This document shows positions 1 through 6,005 of a stretch of DNA of 9,926 nucleotides, one piece after another. Each line of letters opens with the position of its first letter. Position 1 is the first letter of the stretch. Both the position numbers and the translations under genes were made by a program. The notes below the pieces were generated by a model that saw nothing but the letters and a program-made list of their open reading frames with translations, made no database searches and had not been told where the DNA came from. The stretch covers positions 1 through 9,926 of the forward strand of contig UROA01000073.1 of assembly GCA_900549355.1 (NCBI GenBank), read 5' to 3'. The DNA comes from an uncultured Collinsella sp. (GTDB taxonomy: Bacteria; Actinomycetota; Coriobacteriia; Coriobacteriales; Coriobacteriaceae).

Positions 1-624
1 TAATCCTTGCTGCTCCGGGCGGAGGGCAAGCTGTTCAAGCCGGCCGATCCGACGCGCGATGGCTACACTTTCGGCGGTTGGTATACCGATGAGGCTTGCA
101 CGCAGGCGTATGACTTTAGCACGCCGGTGACGGCCGATCTGACGCTGTATGCCAAGTGGACCAAGAATGCCGTTAACCCTGGCGGTAATGGCGGCGCTGG
201 TTCGAATGGCGGCGGCGGTTCTGGTACCGGTACTGGTTCCGGCACTGGCGCTGGCACTGGCACGGGTTCCGGCTCCGGCTCGAAGGGCGGCGCTGTCGCC
301 CCGGGTCATAAGCCGACGACCAAGACGACGGTGTCGACCAAGACCGAGACCAAGGACAACAAGTCCGACAAGAAGGACTCCGATAAGTCCGATAAGAAGG
401 ACGAGAAGAAGTCTGACAAGAAGTCTGACAAGAAGGACAGCAAGTCCGACAAGAAGTCCGATTCCAAGTCCGATACGGGTGCTGTTTCCACGACCACTGC
501 TAAGAAGTCCTCTAGTGCTTCCGAGCAGGAGACTGGCACCAATCCGCTCGCCATTGTTGGCGTTGCCGCCGGCGTCATCGGACTCGCCATCGTCGGCGTG
601 TTCGTGTTCACCAAACGTCGGTAG
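1..624 (+). CDS. InlB-repeat cell-surface protein, C-terminal part (5' truncated by window edge, probable frameshift at edge)
   Basis: Frame 1 gives about 205 residues. Residues 8-51 (from the TTG at position 7) are one Listeria-Bacteroides/InlB B-repeat with its hallmarks: the PTRDGYTFGGWYT core and the closing LYAKW. Then come a Gly/Ser/Thr-rich linker (about 55-95) and a Lys/Asp/Ser-rich stretch (about 105-160). The end is a hydrophobic segment (about 181-201) followed by KRR, the usual layout of a wall- or membrane-anchored Gram-positive surface protein. The motif just before it is EQETG, a degenerate form of the LPxTG sortase signal. An in-frame TAA sits at 1-3, and a surface protein should begin with a signal peptide. 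The TTG at 7 is therefore unlikely to be the true start, and the frame probably shifts near positions 10-26. The role (adhesion or surface display) is inferred from the family. The next gene starts within 10 bases, so the two are probably co-transcribed. Confidence 0.75.
181..291 (+). repeat. Gly/Ser/Thr-rich coding repeat (linker)
   Basis: Degenerate short in-frame repeats built from GGN, ACT/ACC and TCC codons encode a flexible Gly-Ser-Thr linker between the InlB repeat and the charged stalk. Such tracts are prone to slippage. Confidence 0.6.
361..474 (+). repeat. Lys/Asp/Ser-rich degenerate coding repeat
   Basis: Repeated aagtccgacaag-type units encode variants of KSDKKDS, giving a charged stalk that could span the peptidoglycan. 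The neighbouring DUF4430 gene has a similar Ser/Asp/Lys-rich tract near positions 940-1085. Confidence 0.6.
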
Positions 625-633
625 GTGAGGGCT

Positions 634-1536
634 GTGTCCAATAAATCCAAGGACGCTGACCCCAAGCAACCAGATTCCTCGTTCATTCAGTTCGACGATG
701 CAAAGCAACAGGGCGCCGCTTCGGCGGCGTCCGCCTCTCGTCGCAAGGCGCTCCTTGGCGTTCTTGCTGCCGCGTGCACCATTCTGATCGTCGTCTCGCT
801 GGGCTTCGTCCATCCTTCCGAGAGCGGCGCCTGGTCCATCGACTGGATCGTTCAGACCGTGACGGGGGAGAGCGTCGTCGCCAAGGACACCAAGGGGTTT
901 GGCTCGACTACGACTTCGGGCGAGGCCAGTTCCAAGGATTCCAAATCTTCGAATGATGCAAAAGACGAGCCCAAGGGTTCGAACGACGCCAAGGACGATT
1001 CCGAGTCTTCAAACAAGGAATCGGACAAAAACTCGGATAGCAAGAAGTCCGAGGACCGGGGCGGCAAGAAGTCTGGCGATAAATCCGCTGCCCAAAATAC
1101 GGGAGCCGGTGATACTTCCAATGCGTCTGGCGGTGCTTCTTCGGGCGGTGGCCAGTCGTCTGATGGAGCCTCATCCTCTAATGGTGGAAACGCCTCCTCG
1201 GGCAGCCAAAGCGGCTCACAGGAGTCCAACTACGTTACGGTGACGGTTTCGGTCACATCGAGCGCTGTGGGCAATCCCGTGTCCTCTGGCGGTACCTTTA
1301 CCTTTAACGAAGGCGCCACCGTTTACGATGCCCTGTGCGCGCTGGGCCTTTCTGTCAACGCACACGGCTCATCGTACGGCACGTATGTTTCTGCGATTGG
1401 TGGTTTGGCCGAGAAACAGTACGGCGGCACGAGCGGCTGGATGTACTCCGTCAACGGCACAACGCCCATGACGGCCTGCAGTAACTACGTTCTCTCCAAT
1501 GGCGACAACGTCGTTTGGTATTACGTAACGGGCTAG
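634..1536 (+). CDS. Membrane-anchored DUF4430-domain surface protein
   Basis: About 300 residues. I favour the GTG at 634 because AGGTGA at 623-628 lies five bases upstream; the GTG at 625 (three codons longer) lacks a good RBS. There is a short polar N-terminus, then RRK and a hydrophobic segment at about residues 39-59, which is a signal anchor or late signal peptide. A long Ser/Lys/Asp-rich and then Ser/Gly-rich low-complexity stalk follows (about 80-195). The C-terminal 100 residues match a DUF4430 domain, with the GWMYSVNG and NGDNVVWYYV motifs. DUF4430 resembles the C-terminal domain of transcobalamin-like proteins and is common on Gram-positive surface proteins; no ligand can be read from sequence. 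The gene begins about nine bases after the InlB-repeat gene, shares its type of charged linker and ends before a strong terminator, so the pair is probably one operon. Confidence 0.85.
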   Translation: MSNKSKDADPKQPDSSFIQFDDAKQQGAASAASASRRKALLGVLAAACTILIVVSLGFVHPSESGAWSIDWIVQTVTGESVVAKDTKGFGSTTTSGEASSKDSKSSNDAKDEPKGSNDAKDDSESSNKESDKNSDSKKSEDRGGKKSGDKSAAQNTGAGDTSNASGGASSGGGQSSDGASSSNGGNASSGSQSGSQESNYVTVTVSVTSSAVGNPVSSGGTFTFNEGATVYDALCALGLSVNAHGSSYGTYVSAIGGLAEKQYGGTSGWMYSVNGTTPMTACSNYVLSNGDNVVWYYVTG

Positions 1537-1558
1537 AGGCCTCGACATAGCGCGCCAG

Positions 1559-1596
1559 ACGGGCGGTTCGGACCAACATCCGGACCGCCCGTTTTT
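1559..1596 (+). terminator. Rho-independent terminator of the surface-protein operon
   Basis: A 14-bp stem (1559-1572 with 1579-1592, one G-T wobble) closes a 6-base loop and runs into TTTTT at 1592-1596. It lies 22 bases after the DUF4430 stop codon. Confidence 0.92.
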
Positions 1597-1631
1597 CATG
1601 CGAATGGGACTGGGTCGCCGGGTCTCTCGGC

Positions 1632-1669
1632 AAACAAAAAACCGGTTGGAACGGGAATTCCAACCGGTT
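1632..1669 (-). terminator. Rho-independent terminator after the downstream gtrA gene
   Basis: A perfect stem (1640-1651 with 1658-1669) has a 6-base loop. Read on the minus strand it is followed by a T-run, the complement of the A-run at 1635-1641. It lies 27 bases past the stop of the minus-strand GtrA gene and faces the plus-strand terminator, so two convergent operons are insulated here. Confidence 0.9.
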
Positions 1670-1695
1670 ATACATTCAAGCAAATAGTGAATCGA

Positions 1696-2103
1696 CTACG
1701 ACCGTGCGCCCTCGAGGAAGAAGCGGCGGCTGAAGTAGTTGTACCAGGTGACGAGGAACGTGGCGATGGCCTTCATGGCCTGGTAGCCGATGCTCAAAAA
1801 CGTGACGCCCACAAACATGTACAGGTCGTTGAGGCCCAGGCCGATCACCGACAGGATGGTGAAGATCGTGAACTCGCGCTTGCGGCTCATGCCTTCGCGG
1901 TGGTCGAACACGTACTTCATGCTGAGCCAGTAGTTGACCACGACGGACGTGATAAACGAAGCCGTGGTGCTCATCAAAAAGTCGAGGTGGAACAGCTCGA
2001 CGAGCGCAATGAGCATGCCCCAGTCGATGCCAAAGGAGATAAGACCCACGACAGCAAACTTGAGGAACTGCTTGGTATGAGGTTGTGCCAGCGCCTTGCG
2101 CAC
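1696..2103 (-). CDS. GtrA family membrane protein (copy 1)
   Basis: 135 residues with four predicted membrane segments (about 13-36, 42-60, 77-98 and 105-125), the size and topology of the GtrA family. Family members are thought to help move polyprenyl-phosphate-linked sugars across the membrane for O-antigen, teichoic acid or other wall-glycan decoration; the substrate here is unknown. The diagnostic block is MKYVFDHREGMSRKREF in the loop after the second segment, followed by LSVIGLGLND. The GTG at 2101-2103 is the only reasonable start: the frame is closed by a stop at 2146 and has no ATG in between. It is a paralogue of the GtrA gene upstream; in the central block 28 of 37 residues are identical by my count. 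It ends before a good terminator and follows a 220-base gap that may hold its own promoter. Confidence 0.88.
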   Translation of the reverse strand: MRKALAQPHTKQFLKFAVVGLISFGIDWGMLIALVELFHLDFLMSTTASFITSVVVNYWLSMKYVFDHREGMSRKREFTIFTILSVIGLGLNDLYMFVGVTFLSIGYQAMKAIATFLVTWYNYFSRRFFLEGARS

Positions 2104-2153
2104 GTAATCACATCCAATGCGTTGATGAATCGAGCAGAGGATACTTTAGAGCT

Positions 2154-2183
2154 TTTACAAGGGAAACGTAAGGTCTTTGCCAA
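2154..2183 (-). promoter_or_regulatory. Possible sigma-70 promoter for GtrA copy 1
   Basis: On the minus strand TTGGCA (2178-2183) and TGTAAA (2154-2159) are 18 bases apart, about 50 bases before the GTG start. Each box matches the consensus in only four or five positions, so this is tentative. Confidence 0.25.
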
Positions 2184-2200
2184 GAACTATATGAACTCGC

Positions 2201-2239
2201 CAAATTTTCAAGAGCTAATCCGCAAACGTTGAAAATTTG
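2201..2239. repeat. AT-rich 11-bp perfect inverted repeat
   Basis: CAAATTTTCAA at 2201-2211 is repeated inverted as TTGAAAATTTG at 2229-2239, with a 17-base spacer. It lies in the gap between the two GtrA genes, just upstream of the candidate promoter of copy 1. It could be an operator or a weak transcript hairpin. It is much more AT-rich than its surroundings. Confidence 0.5.
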
Positions 2240-2256
2240 CCCGTAAACGAGCGACA

Positions 2257-2296
2257 CCCACGGACGATACTGCGCTGAGTGCGCGTCGTCCGTGGG
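2257..2296 (-). terminator. Strong hairpin after GtrA copy 2 (terminator or attenuator without a U-tract)
   Basis: An 11-bp perfect stem (2257-2267 with 2286-2296) encloses a second small GCGC stem (2272-2275 with 2281-2284). It lies 27 bases after the stop of the upstream GtrA gene. Neither strand has a clear T-run right after it, so it may only slow transcription, stabilise an mRNA 3' end or act with Rho. Confidence 0.45.
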
Positions 2297-2322
2297 CGCC
2301 GTAATGCTGCAGGGGTTTCGAG

Positions 2323-2718
2323 CTATTTTGTCTCGTCGCCCTCCAGGAAGATTTTTCGGGTCACAAAGTTGTAGACCATGACAAGCGCGGTGGCACAAAT
2401 CTTGGCGATATTGGCCTCGAGCTCCAGACCGGCGTTGAGTGTCAGCACGATACCGTCGTTGAGTGCCAGGCCGATCACGGACAGCACGACAAAGATAATG
2501 AACTCGCGGCGGCGGCTCATGCCTTCCTTGTGCGCAAACACGTACTTCATGCTTGCGAGGTAGTTAAAGATGAGTGAGATGATAAAGCCGCTGGTGTTGG
2601 CGATTAGGATGTTGAGGCCCAGACCGTAGTGGAGCAGATTCATAATGCCAAAGTCGATAACCGTGGCAATGACACCGACGATGCCAAATTTCATGATCTG
2701 CGCAAGGAGCTTTTGCAT
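2323..2718 (-). CDS. GtrA family membrane protein (copy 2)
   Basis: 131 residues from the ATG at 2716-2718, preceded by AAGGCAGG at 2723-2730. A TTG 63 bases further upstream (2779-2781) would give 152 residues, but that stretch carries hairpins and would add a leader absent from the sister copy. There are four hydrophobic segments (about 10-30, 36-55, 72-92 and 100-120), and the conserved MKYVFAHKEGMSRRREF and LSVIGLALND blocks mark GtrA. The likely role is a membrane accessory for lipid-linked sugar transfer in cell-surface glycosylation; the substrate cannot be told. It lies 78 bases downstream of fbp on the same strand and may be co-transcribed with it. The tandem arrangement with copy 1 suggests duplication followed by divergence, or two subunits for different sugars. 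Confidence 0.88.
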   Translation of the reverse strand: MQKLLAQIMKFGIVGVIATVIDFGIMNLLHYGLGLNILIANTSGFIISLIFNYLASMKYVFAHKEGMSRRREFIIFVVLSVIGLALNDGIVLTLNAGLELEANIAKICATALVMVYNFVTRKIFLEGDETK

Positions 2719-2735
2719 GGTACCTGCCTTAAGCT

Positions 2736-2790
2736 GGCGCCGAAGCGCCGCGGGGATGACAAACTCAGCAAGTTTAGCCAATCCCCGCGG
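2736..2790 (-). other. Overlapping hairpins between fbp and gtrA copy 2
   Basis: On the minus strand the transcript can form GGCGC-TTCG-GCGCC (2736-2749), a stem capped by the very stable UUCG tetraloop. It can also form a 10-bp stem between 2748-2757 and 2781-2790. The two share bases 2748-2749, so they partly exclude one another. There is no U-tract. The structures lie between the fbp stop and the gtrA RBS, where they could tune intercistronic expression or RNA processing. Confidence 0.45.
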
Positions 2791-2796
2791 GTGGTG

Positions 2797-4713
2797 CTAG
2801 GCGCGCTCCTCGATAGCACCGTTTCTATATGCATCGAGCAGCTGACGCAGGTCTTGGATTTGGCTGCGGATCTTGGCGCCAGTATCGGTGTCGCTCACCA
2901 TGCGGCGACGGTCCGCTTGGTCAAAACGGTTGGTCTCGCTTTCGATGTCCACGTTGCGCGTGAGTGCCTCGGCAACCGTCGTAAAGGCCCGGTGCGACTT
3001 GAGGCGGCAGCCGCGCGAGCTCGAGATGAGCGTATAGCCGGCGATGCCCGTCTTGGGATGGTAAGCGCGGCAGAAGCCGCCATCGATGACCAGCAGCTTG
3101 CCCTCGGCGCGGATGGGCTGCTCGCCCTTGGTGGTTTTAACGGGCGTGTGGCCGTTGATGATGTGGCCGGTCGGCGAGCATGCCATGGGCGCGACGCCAA
3201 ACTCGCGCATGATATCATCGCAGACCGAGGGTGACTTGGTAAGTGTAAAGTACGGGTCCATCGGCTCGACCCAGGTGCTCTTGTCGGCGATATAGGCGCG
3301 CTCAAAGGTACGCACCAGGCGTCCGCTGGCGGGCGAGTTAAAGCCAATCCACAGGTACCACATCCAGTCGAGAGCGTCGCGGTCGCTCACGCGCCAGGCG
3401 CGGCGGGCGATGCGGTCGCAAAAATCGAGATAATCGCGGCCAGCGTGCCAGGTGCCCAGGCAGTTCATGCTGCTAAAGGTGCCGTCTTCGTTGAGCGGCA
3501 CGCAGCCATGGAACAGCAGGTTGCCGTTGGCGACCTTGTACATCGAGCCGTGGGTGTAGAGGAAATCGATATGGCGATGCAGGTGATCGGCGGTGACAAA
3601 CTCGGACACGAGCTTGTCGATGATGTGCTGCTCCTCGGGCGTGAGCGTATAGGGGTCCGCCGGGTCGACGGTGGGGAAGTCGTTGGTCGTGAGCGGCCAC
3701 ACGCTGCCGTCGGCGAGCGTGACCGTGCCGGTGTCGTGATCGATCTTGTCGAGTAACAGGCGGTCGGTCATATCGAACTCGGGGTGGCGCTGGATAATCT
3801 GGCCCTCGAGCTTAAAGAGCAGCACGTTGATGGCCTTGATCAACGGGGTGATGGACTCACCGGCGGTGTAGGTGGCATCGGCAAAGGCGACAAGCTCACG
3901 CAGCGAGATGCCGTAGTCGTTCTCGAGGATCTCGTAATTGTCGTAACGCAGGTTGTTGCGCAGCACCGTGGCGATGCATGCAGGCTCACCGGCCGCAGCG
4001 CCCATCCACAGCAGGTCGTGGTTGCCCCACTGGATGTCGAGTGAATGGTAGGTGAGCAGACGGTCCATAATCTTGGCCGCGCCGCCGCCGCGGTCGAAGA
4101 TGTCGCCCACCAGGTGCAGGTGGTCGACGGCCAGGCGCTTGATGAGCGAGGCGAGCGACTCGATAAAGTCGTCGGCGCTGGCGGTCTCCAGGATGGACTC
4201 CACGATGCGCTCGTGATAGCGCACGCGATAGTTGTTCTCGTCCGGGTGCGTGTGCAACAACTCGTCGATGATGTAGGCGTAGTCGCGCGGGATGGCCTTA
4301 CGCACCTTGGAGCGCGTGTAGCGGCTTGAAAGTGAGCGAGCGACCATGATGAGCTGGTCAAGCATCGTCTTGTACCAGGTTGGCGAGTCCTCGCGCCGGC
4401 TGCGGACCAGGTCGATCTTCTCGCGCGGGTAGTAGATGAGCGTACACAGCTCGCCCTTTTCGTCAAAGGAGAGCGTGTCGCCAAAGATCTCGTCGACATG
4501 TTCGCGCACGACGCCCGAGCAGTTGTTGAGGATGTGCATAAAGGCTTCGTACTCACCATGCACGTCGCTCATAAAATGCTCGGTGCCCTTGGGTAGGTTG
4601 AGGATGGCCGAGAGGTTGATAATTTCGGTAAATGCGGATTGTTCGGTGGGGAACTGTCTCGACAGCAGGCGCAGATACTTGAAGTCTTGCGGGTTGCGAT
4701 CGAATGCGACCAT
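2797..4713 (-). CDS. fbp: Fructose-1,6-bisphosphatase class III
   Basis: 638 residues from the ATG at 4711-4713, with GGAAGGTG at 4718-4725 as RBS; a TTG-started extension to 4758 has no support. The length fits the class III (FBPase_2) family of about 640-670 residues, known from Bacillus and other Gram-positives and unrelated to class I enzymes. It removes the 1-phosphate of fructose-1,6-bisphosphate in the cytoplasm, the committed step of gluconeogenesis. Calcineurin-like metallophosphatase signatures are in order: SDVHGE at 49-54, GDIFDRGG at 203-210, GNHD at 230-233 and NGHTPVK at 520-526. Near the end is IDGGFCRAYHPKTGIAGYT (543-561), typical of the family. No frame break or missing metal ligand is seen. 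The gene faces away from degV, has a LacI-type palindrome upstream and is followed by two GtrA genes. Confidence 0.96.
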   Translation of the reverse strand: MVAFDRNPQDFKYLRLLSRQFPTEQSAFTEIINLSAILNLPKGTEHFMSDVHGEYEAFMHILNNCSGVVREHVDEIFGDTLSFDEKGELCTLIYYPREKIDLVRSRREDSPTWYKTMLDQLIMVARSLSSRYTRSKVRKAIPRDYAYIIDELLHTHPDENNYRVRYHERIVESILETASADDFIESLASLIKRLAVDHLHLVGDIFDRGGGAAKIMDRLLTYHSLDIQWGNHDLLWMGAAAGEPACIATVLRNNLRYDNYEILENDYGISLRELVAFADATYTAGESITPLIKAINVLLFKLEGQIIQRHPEFDMTDRLLLDKIDHDTGTVTLADGSVWPLTTNDFPTVDPADPYTLTPEEQHIIDKLVSEFVTADHLHRHIDFLYTHGSMYKVANGNLLFHGCVPLNEDGTFSSMNCLGTWHAGRDYLDFCDRIARRAWRVSDRDALDWMWYLWIGFNSPASGRLVRTFERAYIADKSTWVEPMDPYFTLTKSPSVCDDIMREFGVAPMACSPTGHIINGHTPVKTTKGEQPIRAEGKLLVIDGGFCRAYHPKTGIAGYTLISSSRGCRLKSHRAFTTVAEALTRNVDIESETNRFDQADRRRMVSDTDTGAKIRSQIQDLRQLLDAYRNGAIEERA

Positions 4714-4732
4714 GAAACACCTTCCGATGGGG

Positions 4733-4769
4733 CTGGTAAAACTGATAAACAGCGTCAAACGTTTACCAG
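4733..4769. promoter_or_regulatory. Operator-like dyads upstream of fbp
   Basis: An 8-bp inverted repeat (CTGGTAAA at 4733-4740, TTTACCAG at 4762-4769) has a palindrome AAACGTTT with a central CG (4757-4764) overlapping its right arm. Central-CG palindromes of this kind are bound by LacI-family regulators such as PurR and CcpA. The full CcpA cre consensus is matched only in part, so the regulator is unknown. It lies 20-56 bases before the fbp start codon. Confidence 0.35.
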
Positions 4770-4824
4770 TATGCGCCGCTTTTGTTTCGATTTTGCGCCA
4801 GCGGCTGAATTGTCGGCTGAACGG

Positions 4825-4964
4825 TTTGGTAAATCGATTTAGTGAAGGTAGATGTGTTGGTCGGGTGGAGACGACAGAGGGTGTTTTCTCAGATATTTAT
4901 GCGTCGGGTCGGTGGAGACGATGGTGGTAAAGATGTTCACTATTTTTGGTTCGATTTGGTAAAT
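4825..4964. repeat. Interleaved short direct repeats in the fbp-degV intergenic region
   Basis: TTTGGTAAAT occurs at 4825-4834 and 4955-4964. Between the copies lies a second pair, GGTCGGGTGGAGACGA (4859-4874) and GGTCGGTGGAGACGA (4907-4921), giving an A-B-B-A order. No coding frame on either strand explains this stretch. It could be a multi-site regulatory region or a decayed duplication. Confidence 0.45.
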
Positions 4965-4968
4965 AGTG
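4938..4968. promoter_or_regulatory. Inverted repeat upstream of the degV promoter
   Basis: CACTATTT (4938-4945) and AAATAGTG (4961-4968) form an 8-bp dyad. It surrounds a direct repeat of TTTGGT (4945-4950 and 4955-4960). It lies about 30 bases upstream of the degV -10 box, a position suited to an activator or repressor. It matches no fatty-acid regulator site that I know (FapR, FabT). Confidence 0.35.
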
Positions 4969-4996
4969 GACATATGTACCGCATGTAGGCTCACTG

Positions 4997-5005
4997 TGCG
5001 ATAAT
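4997..5005 (+). promoter_or_regulatory. Extended -10 promoter of degV
   Basis: TGCGATAAT is a TGn extension followed by GATAAT (five of six consensus bases). The expected -35 position has no good match, as is usual for extended -10 promoters. Transcription would start near 5012, giving a leader of about 22 bases that includes the RBS AAGGAG at 5022-5027. Confidence 0.6.
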
Positions 5006-5033
5006 TTGCGCAGCAATGAGTAAGGAGCCTCAT

Positions 5034-5924
5034 ATGAGTGATTTTGTCCTGACCTGTGAATCCGCCGCCGATCGAACCCGTGAGTTCTTTGCGTCGCGCA
5101 ATATCCCTGTCGTGTGTTTTCATTACGAGATCGACGATGTTGTCTATACGGACGATCTGTATCAGTCGATTACGCCGGACGAGTTTTTTGCCCAGATTGC
5201 CGCGGGCGCCATGCCCAAGACGTCTCAGGTGAGCGTGGGTGAGTACGAGGAGTTTTGGGAGCCGTTTGTTGCCGAGGGTAAAGACGTGCTGCACCTGACG
5301 TTGTCGTCGGGTATTTCGGGCACGTATGGATCGGCCTGCGTCGCGGCGCAGATGCTTGCGGATCGCTATCCCGAGGGCGGCAAGGTGCGCGTCATCGATT
5401 CGCTGGCGGCGTCTTCGGGCTTTGGCCTGTTGTTGGAATATGCCGCCGATGTGCGCGATAGTGGGGCTTCACTCGACGAGACGGCTGCCTGGATCGAGGA
5501 GCACAAGCTCAACCTGCACCACTGGTTCTTCTCGACCGATCTGTCGAGCTACCTGCGCGGCGGTCGCATTTCGGCCGCGAGCGCGATCATCGGCACGGCG
5601 CTTAAGATTTGCCCGCTTATGACGGTCGATTGCGAAGGTAAGCTGTCGCCACGTGAGAAGATTCGCACTAAGAAGCGCGCGATTTCCGAGATGGCTAAGA
5701 CCATGATGGCACACGTACAGGACGGTGCAGATTATTCGGGTAAGTGCATCATGTCGCAGTCGGCGTGCCGCGAGGATGCCGAGGCGGTCGCGGCGCTGAT
5801 TGAGGAACAGGGTCCGCAGCTTAAAGGCAAGATTGAGATCAATGACATCGGTACTCTGATTGGCTCGCATACCGGACCTGGTACGGTGGCGCTCTTCTTT
5901 ATGGGCGACAAGCGCGTGGATTAA
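5034..5924 (+). CDS. DegV family protein (FakB-type fatty-acid-binding protein)
   Basis: 296 residues. AAGGAG at 5022-5027 lies six bases before the ATG at 5034, which decides against the ATG 18 bases upstream. DegV proteins bind a fatty acid in a buried pocket; FakB members present it to the kinase FakA, which makes acyl-phosphate for phospholipid synthesis. The family landmarks are all present: KTSQ at 62-65, LSSGISGTYGSA at 90-101, IDS at 121-123, SYLRGGRIS at 172-180 and GSHTGPGTVALFF at 277-289. The N-terminal TCESAAD (7-13) replaces the more usual TDSTAD. The length is typical and the frame intact. No fakA lies in the window. It has its own promoter and a terminator, so it is probably monocistronic. 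Which lipid it binds cannot be inferred. Confidence 0.94.
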   Translation: MSDFVLTCESAADRTREFFASRNIPVVCFHYEIDDVVYTDDLYQSITPDEFFAQIAAGAMPKTSQVSVGEYEEFWEPFVAEGKDVLHLTLSSGISGTYGSACVAAQMLADRYPEGGKVRVIDSLAASSGFGLLLEYAADVRDSGASLDETAAWIEEHKLNLHHWFFSTDLSSYLRGGRISAASAIIGTALKICPLMTVDCEGKLSPREKIRTKKRAISEMAKTMMAHVQDGADYSGKCIMSQSACREDAEAVAALIEEQGPQLKGKIEINDIGTLIGSHTGPGTVALFFMGDKRVD

Positions 5925-5964
5925 TTTGCCCCATCACGTCGCTGCATGATTGTTCAAGCGAAAA

Positions 5965-5994
5965 CGGCCCGCCTCACGTTTGTGGGGCGGGCCT
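5965..5994. terminator. Bidirectional terminator between degV and the TIM-barrel gene
   Basis: A 12-bp stem (5966-5977 with 5982-5993, one wobble) has a GTTT loop. On the minus strand it is followed by GTTTTC, a good U-tract for the convergent gene; on the plus strand TTGCTGTT follows, a weaker one. It lies about 40 bases from each stop codon. Confidence 0.85.
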
Positions 5995-6005
5995 TGCTGT
6001 TGCGG

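Noticed and set aside
361..474. Tandem repeat as a separate satellite element
   Set aside because: The period is codon-based and the reading frame explains it as a KSDKK stalk.
1687..2232. Plus-strand ORF (181 codons) across GtrA copy 1 and the following gap
   Set aside because: Antisense to a four-span membrane protein with family motifs; no RBS; it runs through the minus-strand promoter region.
3840..4559. Minus-strand ORF (239 codons) inside fbp in another frame
   Set aside because: Ser/Thr/Arg-rich frame-shifted reading of fbp; fbp itself is intact and carries all family motifs.
5016..5033. Upstream ATG as the start of the DegV protein
   Set aside because: It would place the AAGGAG RBS inside the coding sequence; the ATG at 5034 has ideal spacing.
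4759..5033. CRISPR array suggested by the short repeats
   Set aside because: The repeats are only 10-16 bases, two copies each, interleaved and unevenly spaced; no cas genes.
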